DNA of 34,008 nt from an uncultured Clostridia bacterium (GTDB lineage: Bacteria; Bacillota; Clostridia; Christensenellales; Borkfalkiaceae): assembly GCA_947627065.1 (NCBI GenBank), contig CANQUN010000015.1, positions 1 to 34,008 of the forward strand, written 5' to 3'. Below are positions 8,794 through 15,186 of this stretch, piece after piece. Numbering within the stretch: the first letter of the stretch is position 1; the number at the start of each line of letters is the position of its first letter. A program made the position numbers and the translations under genes. The notes under the pieces were generated by a model. It was not told where the DNA came from and made no database searches. It saw only the letters and a list, made by a program, of their open reading frames with translations.

Positions 8794-8897
8794 AAGTGGC
8801 CTATTTCCCACAAAAACGGCACATTTCGGCTATTTTGCGTCAAAACGGGCGAATTCGGCCGCATTTTCCTAAAAAGTGGCCTAAAACGCACAAAAAA
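8794..8897 (-). repeat. dispersed intergenic repeat, two copies and a decayed middle copy
   Basis: On the minus strand one core spans 8897-8874 (TTTTTTGTGCGTTTTAGG, then CCACTT) and another spans 8816-8794 (TTTTTGTGGGAAATAGG, then CCACTT). A weaker third version lies around 8816-8850. For the first, AAAAGTG and CACTTTT flank the core and could form a hairpin. Both genes around it are on the plus strand, so the repeat is antisense to them. The rest of 8657-9017 is A/G-rich leader ahead of the bile salt hydrolase gene. Confidence 0.6.
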
Positions 8898-9017
8898 GAC
8901 ACTTTTCGAGCAAGCGAAGCCGAGTTGGGAAAGAGATTTTTCGGCAAGACGGAATAAGCGAAAAGGAAAGTTCGGGCAAGACGAACATAACAAGAGAAAA
9001 ATATAAAGAGGTGCAAC

Positions 9018-9995
9018 ATGTGTACGGCTGTCAGTTTCAAGACCAAGAATCGTTATTTCGGAAGGAACCTCGACTACGAGTATTCGTACAACGAGACGGT
9101 TACCGTAACGCCGAGGAAGTTTCCGTTTGAGTTCCGCGCGGCGGGCAGAACGGACGAACATTACGCCATGATAGGCATGGCCTTTGTCGAGGACGGTTAT
9201 CCCCTCTACTACGACGCGACAAACGAGAAGGGTCTGAGCGTAGCGGGGCTGAATTTTCCCGGCAACGCCTTTTACCCAAAGCGTGCGGAGGGCAAGACCA
9301 ACGTGGCTCCGTTTGAGTTCATCCCCTACCTGCTCTCCCGCTGCAATAGCGTGGCCGCGGCGCGTGCCGAACTTGAAAAGATGAACGTGTATGACGAGAA
9401 TTTTTCCGACGCGCTGCCCCACTCTCCCCTGCATTGGCTGATTGACGACGGCGACGCGTGCATCGTGGCCGAACCCGTTGCCGACGGGCTGAAGATTTAC
9501 GACAACCCGATTGGCGTTTTGACCAACAACCCGCCCTTTTACTACCATATGACCAACCTTGCGAATTACCTTAACCTGACGCGCGACGAGCCGACGCCGA
9601 GGTTTGCCGAGGGCGTGGACATCGTGCCTTACAGCCGCGGCATGGGCGGCATGGGGCTGCCCGGCGATCTGTCAAGCGCGTCCCGCTTTGTCAAGGCCGC
9701 GTTCACCAAACTCAACTCGGTTTCGGGCGAGGGCGAGGTGGAAAGCGTGAGCCAATTTTTCCACATTCTCGGCTCGGTCGAACAGCAGAAGGGCTGCTGC
9801 AAGGTGGCCAAGGGCTTTGAACACACCATCTACTCCTCCTGCTGCAACATCGACACGGGCGTGTACTATTACACCACTTACGACAACAGCCGCATTGTCG
9901 GCGTGGACATGCACGCCGAAAACCTCGATACGCCGCGGCTCGCGTCCTATCCGCTGCAAAGACAGGAGAGTCTGCTCATCCAAAACCGCAGGTAG
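9018..9995 (+). CDS. bsh: bile salt hydrolase (choloylglycine hydrolase, peptidase family C59)
   Basis: A 325-residue Ntn hydrolase that cleaves the amide bond of glycine- or taurine-conjugated bile acids. Met1 is followed by the nucleophile Cys2, which becomes the new N-terminus. FGRNLD supplies the conserved Arg16 and Asp19, AGLNFPGNA and LTNNPPF hold the conserved Asn residues, and SASRFVKA the conserved Arg. The segments YYDATNEKGLS and SPLHWLI match bile-salt-type rather than penicillin-type members as I remember them. There is no signal peptide, as is usual for this cytoplasmic enzyme. The start has AGAGGTG upstream. The gene is alone between two regulatory regions, ended by a strong terminator; no bile acid transporter is near. 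It indicates life in a vertebrate gut. Confidence 0.92.
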   Translation: MCTAVSFKTKNRYFGRNLDYEYSYNETVTVTPRKFPFEFRAAGRTDEHYAMIGMAFVEDGYPLYYDATNEKGLSVAGLNFPGNAFYPKRAEGKTNVAPFEFIPYLLSRCNSVAAARAELEKMNVYDENFSDALPHSPLHWLIDDGDACIVAEPVADGLKIYDNPIGVLTNNPPFYYHMTNLANYLNLTRDEPTPRFAEGVDIVPYSRGMGGMGLPGDLSSASRFVKAAFTKLNSVSGEGEVESVSQFFHILGSVEQQKGCCKVAKGFEHTIYSSCCNIDTGVYYYTTYDNSRIVGVDMHAENLDTPRLASYPLQRQESLLIQNRR

Positions 9996-10040
9996 TCCCC
10001 TCTCCTTGCGGATTAACGACTTGCATAAATATACAACCCG

Positions 10041-10067
10041 TTCCCGCTTTCCGGCGGGAATTTTTTT
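10041..10067 (+). terminator. intrinsic terminator of the bile salt hydrolase gene
   Basis: TTCCCGC (10041-10047) pairs with GCGGGAA (10054-10060) over a six-base loop, followed by seven T. It lies 45 bases after the stop codon. Confidence 0.85.
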
Positions 10068-10348
10068 ACGGAAAAACGCGGGCGGAAGGCACGGGGACGG
10101 CGGGGAAGCAGAGAAAGAAGCGGGACGAAAACAAAATGTAAGGCGGGGCGGGCGGACGGGTTGGAGAAAAAAGACGGCAGAATCGCGGAAAGGTTAAAAG
10201 GAGAAAAGCACGAAAAACAAAGAAAAAACCACGGAAAACGGGGAGGGAACCGAGAAGAAACGCGGGCGGGGAAAGAGAAAAAACGTCGAAACAGCGGCGG
10301 AAGACAGCGAAAAAAATCAAAAAATTTCGCCGCGGCGGGCCGAATCGC
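10068..10348 (+). other. purine-rich intergenic stretch
   Basis: The plus strand is almost all G, A and some C, with very few T over about 260 bases. A 69-codon frame in it (10161-10370) is a string of Lys, Arg, Glu and Gly without a ribosome binding site, so I do not call a gene. No repeat-family copy or clear hairpin was seen. Confidence 0.4.
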
Positions 10349-10376
10349 TTGCGTTGTTATTTTTTTGTGATATAAT
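10349..10376 (+). promoter_or_regulatory. promoter of the first LacI-family gene
   Basis: TATAAT at 10371-10376 is preceded by TG one base upstream (extended -10). A TTGCGT in the -35 position (10349-10354) is 16 bases away. Confidence 0.65.
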
Positions 10377-10388
10377 ATTATATTGACA

Positions 10389-10400
10389 GAAAGCGTTTTC
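10389..10400 (+). promoter_or_regulatory. LacI-type operator at the regulator's own promoter
   Basis: GAAAGCGTTTTC is a near-perfect dyad with the central CG typical of LacI/CcpA-type operators, and lies just past the expected transcription start. This predicts self-repression. Confidence 0.6.
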
Positions 10401-10433
10401 AATAAACCGAATAACGTTTCGGGGGGCGATGTT

Positions 10434-11462
10434 GTGCAAGAGAAAGCTATAACCATATACGACTTGGCGAAAGAATGCGGAGTTTCGCCCGCGACAGTTT
10501 CCAAGGCGCTAAACGATTACAAAGGCGTTAGCGCAAAGACGCGGGAACTTGTAAACGAGACCGCCATGCGGCTGAATTTTCAGGCAAACAGCATGGCGAG
10601 GTATCTCAACACCAAGCGTTCGTACTCGCTAGGAGTGCTCATTTACCTCGGCAACAGCATGCCCGCGCTTAAACAGACCTTTTTTATGGATATACTCGAG
10701 TCGTTCAAGACACAGTTCGAGCAGAACAGGTATGACATAATCATCCTTTCTAAGCAACTCAAGGGCACGCACGGCAGTTTTTTGAACCACTGTAAAAAGA
10801 GAAAGACGGACGGCGTGCTGGTCTTTGGCGATTACACAAACCCGAGCATTACCGAACTTATCGAGAGCGACATGCCCACCGTGGGCTTTGACTACGCGGG
10901 CGGCAAGATACCGGGCGTGTTCAGCAACAATTATGAGGTTACGGGCGAACTCGTCAGGTACCTGCTCTCGCTCGGCCACCGTAGAATCGCCTTTGTGCAC
11001 GGAGAACTTAACTTTATAACCGAAGAACGCATGCGGGCGTTTTCCGAAGCCATGCGCGAGGCGGGCGCCGACCCCGAGCCGCTGATGTTTGAGGGGAAAT
11101 ATTACAACGTGGACTTTGCGCGGGAAGTAACCGAAAAACTGCTTTCCTCCCGCGAACGGCCGACCGCCATCCTCTACCCCGACGACTTTACCGCCATTGC
11201 CGCCATGCAGACGGCGCAGAAGATGGGCTTTTCCATTCCCGAGGACCTTTCGGTTGCGGGCTTTGACGGCATTGACTTTGCCGACCTCGTGTATCCCTCT
11301 CTCACCACCGTCAAGCAGAACAGCGTTGAGATTGGCAGGGCGCTTGCAAGGTGCTTGCTCAACAGGATAAACAACGGGCCTTCTACCATGAGTTCGGTGG
11401 TGATTAAGGCCAAACTGAAGATAGGCGGCTCCACCGCTAAACCCAAGGCGGAAAATAAATAA
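10434..11462 (+). CDS. LacI-family transcriptional regulator
   Basis: The helix-turn-helix ITIYDLAKECGVSPATVSKA lies at the N-terminus, followed by the hinge region and a periplasmic-binding-like ligand domain (GVLVFGDYTNP, LSLGHRRIAFVHGE, TAILYPDDFTAIAAM, DLSVAGFDGIDFADL). Length from the GTG at 10434 is 342 residues, normal for the family. I prefer this GTG because GGGGGG lies seven bases upstream; a TTG at 10383 would put the promoter-proximal operator inside the gene. The ligand is probably a sugar or related small molecule. No transporter or enzyme follows on this strand, so its targets beyond its own promoter are not visible. Confidence 0.9.
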   Translation: MQEKAITIYDLAKECGVSPATVSKALNDYKGVSAKTRELVNETAMRLNFQANSMARYLNTKRSYSLGVLIYLGNSMPALKQTFFMDILESFKTQFEQNRYDIIILSKQLKGTHGSFLNHCKKRKTDGVLVFGDYTNPSITELIESDMPTVGFDYAGGKIPGVFSNNYEVTGELVRYLLSLGHRRIAFVHGELNFITEERMRAFSEAMREAGADPEPLMFEGKYYNVDFAREVTEKLLSSRERPTAILYPDDFTAIAAMQTAQKMGFSIPEDLSVAGFDGIDFADLVYPSLTTVKQNSVEIGRALARCLLNRINNGPSTMSSVVIKAKLKIGGSTAKPKAENK

Positions 11463-11483
11463 GTCCCCTATTTCGCGCAAAAA
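11461..11483 (-). repeat. dispersed intergenic repeat copy at the end of the LacI gene
   Basis: On the minus strand it reads TTTTTGCGCGAAATAGG and then GGACTT; it touches the LacI stop codon. Confidence 0.6.
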
Positions 11484-11506
11484 TGGGCGTTTTGAGGCTG
11501 TGCGAG

Positions 11507-11641
11507 GCAGTTGCCCGACGGCGGATTGAGCGAATGAAAGACGAACGCCGAACGGTGGTTTGAGAGTATAAGAGACGAACGCCGAACAGTGGTTTGAGCG
11601 TGTGAGAGATGGACGACCGACGGTGGATTGAGCGAGTTGGG
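11507..11641. repeat. tandem repeat, 34-bp period, four imperfect units
   Basis: Units begin at 11507, 11541, 11575 and 11609. The middle two share ACGAACGCCGAAC, then GTGGTTTGAG, and end in GAG; the outer two are more diverged (GACGGCGGATTGAG, GACGGTGGATTGAG). There are no unique spacers, so this is not a CRISPR array. Confidence 0.7.
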
Positions 11642-11712
11642 CGGTAGTTGACAAACATTTGTTCGGTAACTGGAACCGACGCCGAAGGGCGGGACAACGG
11701 AAAGAAAATGAC

Positions 11713-11746
11713 AGGCCGGCAGATATGGTATCTGTCGGCCTTTTTT
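11713..11746 (+). terminator. strong intrinsic terminator with no obvious gene before it
   Basis: AGGCCGGCAGATA (11713-11725) pairs with TATCTGTCGGCCT (11729-11741) with one G-U pair, followed by TTTTTT. It lies 250 bases after the LacI stop codon. Confidence 0.8.
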
Positions 11747-11900
11747 GATTGGGTTTCGGCGACAGGGCTTGGCGGGTGTCCGTCGGTTTTGCATGGAGCG
11801 TGTAATGGTACGGAACGGTGCGCAACGGCCGCCAAATTTGATTGGGTTTCGGCGGCGGGCGGTAGCGACGTCCGTCGGCTTACGGGGTGCATGTAACGGT
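11747..11900. repeat. imperfect direct duplication, 93-bp spacing
   Basis: GATTGGGTTTCGGCG occurs at 11747 and again at 11840. GTCCGTCGG recurs in both halves at a similar distance. No gene is inside. Confidence 0.5.
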
Positions 11901-11936
11901 TTTGGACGTGCGATCGGCAGGCACTAAACGCAGCAA

Positions 11937-11959
11937 AAGTCCCCTATTTCGCACAAAAT
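11937..11959 (-). repeat. dispersed intergenic repeat copy
   Basis: On the minus strand it reads GATTTTGTGCGAAATAGG and then GGACTT, nearly the same as the copy at 11461, including the flanking GGGCGTTTTG and CTGTGCG on the plus strand. Confidence 0.6.
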
Positions 11960-12040
11960 CGGGCGTTTTGGGGGCTGTGCGCAGGCGGGATAAGCAACGG
12001 TAAAGATTGGCGATAAACAACATTGAAGAATATAAGGTAA

Positions 12041-12075
12041 GGCGCGCCGCGGATGCGGCGCGCCCCTCTTTTTTT
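12041..12075 (+). terminator. intrinsic terminator, perfect 10-bp GC stem
   Basis: GGCGCGCCGC (12041-12050) and GCGGCGCGCC (12055-12064) flank a GGAT loop; CCTCTTTTTTT follows. The U-run favours plus-strand use, but it may also stop the minus-strand surface protein operon that ends at 12169. The stretch 11960-12040 has no recognised gene. Confidence 0.75.
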
Positions 12076-12168
12076 GTTGGGGTTAAGTCTGTCTGACCTA
12101 AATTCCGACGTTCGTCTTTTAAGTTAAACAAACTAATCCTTACTTATGGTATAGGTTGAAATCAATCC

Positions 12169-15147
12169 TTAGCGTCTCTTTTTGGAGAACAGGAAGGCGA
12201 GCAGGCAGACGGCGGAGACCATGCCCGTAACGCCTGCGACGGCGCCGGAGCAAGCGACTTCGATATCGTCGGGATAAGGATTGACGGAGGAGCCGCCCGT
12301 GGACGAAGAGTCGGAAGGTTCGGTGGACGAGGAGTCGGTTCCGCGTTCGGTAACGATGACGGTAAAGGTTATTTCGGTATCGTCAAAGGCCTTGACGGTA
12401 ACGACGACTTCGCCTACTTCGTTAGCGACGATGGTGCCCTCTTCTACGGTGATGATACCCTCGGCGGAGAGTTCCCAGACGAGTTCCTTTTGATTTTCGG
12501 CTACGTCCTTACCGAAAGCAACCTCTATCTCAACGGTGGTTTCGTCGCCGACGTACATGGGTATGTCGTCAACGGGGGTGATGGTAACGCTCGGGTCGTA
12601 CTTGTCGGAAGGTACCCAGCCCCTTTCGGTGTTGGGAGAGGCTACGAGCGTGTAGTCCTCGGCAAACTTGTACATACCGCAGGCAACGTCGGTTCCGCTG
12701 ACTTCGGGCAGGATGCAGCCCGCTTCAAAGGTGATGCGGGTGCCGCCGGGAATCTTCCACATCTGACCCTGCTTATCGTAGAAGTAAACGCAGAACTTGC
12801 TTTCGAGGCAGTGGATGTTGATGTTTAAGGAGTACTGGGCGTTGTATTCGGTGATGGAGAGACCGTCTACCTTGAAGTGGTCGTAGAACTCTTTGAGAGC
12901 CGCGTCGTTAACGCGGTTTTCGATGTTGGTAACCTGTTTGCCGTTGGAGAAGCCTTCACCTTCTATCTCGAGATAGTGGGTGCCTGCGCCGCCCGACGTA
13001 GAGATGACGACGGGAGTGCCGTAACTTTCAAATACGGTGATGTTGAATTCGGCAGTGGTGGAGCCGAGATGGCCGGTTACGATTGCGGAACCTGCGGCAA
13101 GACCCGTAACGACACCGTCGGTGGTTACTTCTATCTTGTCGGTATCCTCGGTGGTGAAGGTAACTTCGCCCGGGGTGGCGGTGTAGGTAAGTTGTACCTG
13201 TTCGCCGACGCAGACTCTGTATTCGGACTTGGCGGGACGGAGCGTTTCGCGGTCGGGAATGAAGGAGGCGAGGTTACCGCTCGAGGCAGCGGAAGGAGCG
13301 GTGTAGGTTATGGTATCTCTGACGATACAATTGGTTTCGGCTATTATGCAGCCCGCCTTGATTGTAACTCTGAGGCCGTTGGTGAGCCACGACGGATCGT
13401 TGGTCCAGATGAATACGGAATTTTTAGAAAGGTGTGCTCTGTGGACGTTGATCTTCGCGGGGAAGCCTGTAACGCTCGGCAACGGTGTGTCGTTGATGAG
13501 GATGTTGTTGAAGAAATCGGGGTACTGCGAAACCAGACCTTCGAGGTTGTTGTGCCCCGAGAACTCTCTGTTGAAGAGAATGTTGATACCGTCTGAGCTC
13601 TGCCACTTGACGTCTTCTACGGCAACGTCGGTATATTCAACGCTGTCGTCGGTGAAGTAACTGTCGGTGCCGCCGTGGGCGGTGTAACTGATGCCCTTGG
13701 AGAGTCTGTAGTTGGTTCCGGGAAGGACGAGACCTTCTTTAAGGGTGATCTGGTAGCCGTCTTTGAATTCCGCAGTGGAACTGCCGTTGTGGCAGACGTA
13801 CACGCCGTTAGCCGCGATGTTCCCCATGTGGATGTTTACGGCGTTGACACCTGCGTATTCGGGGTGAGCCTGATTGAACTCGGTGAGAGTCCGGCCGTTG
13901 ATGAGAATGTTGTTGAAGAAATCGGGATAAGCGGCGATGGAATTCTCAAGGTTGATCATGTTGGGAAGGTCTTTGCTGAATACTATGGCCGCGATGTTGG
14001 CGTTGTAATAGTAAACTCTGTTGGCGGTTATGTCAATGTATTCGGGTTTTACCTGCGTGGAATAAGTTTCCTTAAAGGTTCCGTCTCCCTGCAGGGTGTA
14101 GGTTACGTCATAACCGAGTTTGTAGGGAAGGACGTGCCATCCGTCGCCGAGTTTGGTTGCGGGCCGGAAATCGGATTTGAGACCGACGGTCAAATCGGTC
14201 TTGAGGAGATCCAGGGAAGTGCCGTTGAAGTTGAGCCATATACGGTTCTTATCCTGAAAGCCGAAGTGGACGTTGATGTTGTTGAGTCCGTCAACGGTGG
14301 CGTTGTACTCGGCAAGAGTCCGGCCGTTGATGAGGATGTTGTCCATTACCTTGGCCATATCTTCGGGAGATACAGGATGATCTTTATCATTGTCCTGGAA
14401 ATTGACGCAAGTGGCGCTGGTCATGTCGTAAGGTATAACGGGGGCGTTATCGGTTGTGCCGGGGCCTTCGGTGCCCACGCTGCCGAAGTCGAAATCTATG
14501 AAAACTACGTTGCTGCCATTTTTCTCTATTCTGGCCACGCCGTTGCGTATTTCGGCAACGCTGTCGTTTTCAACTTTGGTGAAAGGTACCTGAGAACCGA
14601 TATTTTCGTACCTGTAGGTAACGGTTTCGGCAAAGGCGTTTTCGCTAAGTTTCCAATTGGAGCCGTCATAAACAGGCCATCTGCAGCCCGCCTCTATGGT
14701 AACGGTCATACCTTTGGCGGTGAGGCCGAGCATTCTGCCCCTGAAAGCGGCGAGCACGCTGTTTGCACCCGCGGGACCCCAATGCCAGTCAAGACTGTTG
14801 ACGGTTGCGTTGTCATTTGTGTAGGAATAATCTGCCGCATAGATTTGGGAAATCTTCATGCCGTCAATGAAGAAGTGGTCGTCAAATTCGGCAAACTGCT
14901 CTCTGCTTGTGGAGAGAGTGTTTTCGAAGCTGAGACCCTGCTTGAACTCTTCGGTAATACCGTCGATCTTGATGTAGAGTTGTTCAAGATCCGTCCACAG
15001 ATACATTGCCCCTACTGTAAGAGGAGCGTCCGCTGCGGGGGCGGGAGTGTCGGCAAACGCCATTACGCCGAAACCGACGCTGAGCGAAAGCACGAAGGTG
15101 CAGATTGTTGCGACTAACAAAGCCGCACGTGTCTTGTGTTTCATCAT
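12169..15147 (-). CDS. secreted surface protein with five copies of an unnamed module and a Cys-tailed C-terminus
   Basis: A 992-residue protein with a signal peptide (hydrophobic 8-31, likely cut after AFA). Five related modules of roughly 110-145 residues can be seen at about 55-182, 205-350, 375-490, 508-617 and 712-835. Each holds a version of FFNNILINGRTLTEFN (or HFFIDGMKIS, HFKVDGLSITEYN), then INIH/VNIH, and most end near TIKAGCI and a TYT strand. A Big2-like domain (632-706) lies between modules four and five, and a second Ig-like domain (852-933) follows. Then come a Ser/Asp linker, Cys-Ser-Gly at 966-968, a hydrophobic segment and KKRR. I do not recognise the module. It probably binds a polymer at the cell surface. 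The start follows AAGGAG, 40 bases after the preceding surface gene, so the two are likely co-transcribed. Confidence 0.85.
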   Translation of the reverse strand: MMKHKTRAALLVATICTFVLSLSVGFGVMAFADTPAPAADAPLTVGAMYLWTDLEQLYIKIDGITEEFKQGLSFENTLSTSREQFAEFDDHFFIDGMKISQIYAADYSYTNDNATVNSLDWHWGPAGANSVLAAFRGRMLGLTAKGMTVTIEAGCRWPVYDGSNWKLSENAFAETVTYRYENIGSQVPFTKVENDSVAEIRNGVARIEKNGSNVVFIDFDFGSVGTEGPGTTDNAPVIPYDMTSATCVNFQDNDKDHPVSPEDMAKVMDNILINGRTLAEYNATVDGLNNINVHFGFQDKNRIWLNFNGTSLDLLKTDLTVGLKSDFRPATKLGDGWHVLPYKLGYDVTYTLQGDGTFKETYSTQVKPEYIDITANRVYYYNANIAAIVFSKDLPNMINLENSIAAYPDFFNNILINGRTLTEFNQAHPEYAGVNAVNIHMGNIAANGVYVCHNGSSTAEFKDGYQITLKEGLVLPGTNYRLSKGISYTAHGGTDSYFTDDSVEYTDVAVEDVKWQSSDGINILFNREFSGHNNLEGLVSQYPDFFNNILINDTPLPSVTGFPAKINVHRAHLSKNSVFIWTNDPSWLTNGLRVTIKAGCIIAETNCIVRDTITYTAPSAASSGNLASFIPDRETLRPAKSEYRVCVGEQVQLTYTATPGEVTFTTEDTDKIEVTTDGVVTGLAAGSAIVTGHLGSTTAEFNITVFESYGTPVVISTSGGAGTHYLEIEGEGFSNGKQVTNIENRVNDAALKEFYDHFKVDGLSITEYNAQYSLNINIHCLESKFCVYFYDKQGQMWKIPGGTRITFEAGCILPEVSGTDVACGMYKFAEDYTLVASPNTERGWVPSDKYDPSVTITPVDDIPMYVGDETTVEIEVAFGKDVAENQKELVWELSAEGIITVEEGTIVANEVGEVVVTVKAFDDTEITFTVIVTERGTDSSSTEPSDSSSTGGSSVNPYPDDIEVACSGAVAGVTGMVSAVCLLAFLFSKKRR

Positions 15148-15186
15148 TTAATCTCCTTTTAAGATTTTGTTTTTATATATTAAACC

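Noticed and set aside
10161-10370. 69-codon Lys/Arg/Glu-rich frame
   Set aside because: It is a product of purine-rich DNA, lacks a ribosome binding site and overlaps the LacI promoter.
11507-11641. CRISPR array
   Set aside because: The units are contiguous with no unique spacers, and no cas genes are present.
13675-15117. 480-codon plus-strand open frame opposite the surface protein gene
   Set aside because: Antisense shadow caused by high-GC codon bias; no start signal and no family resemblance.
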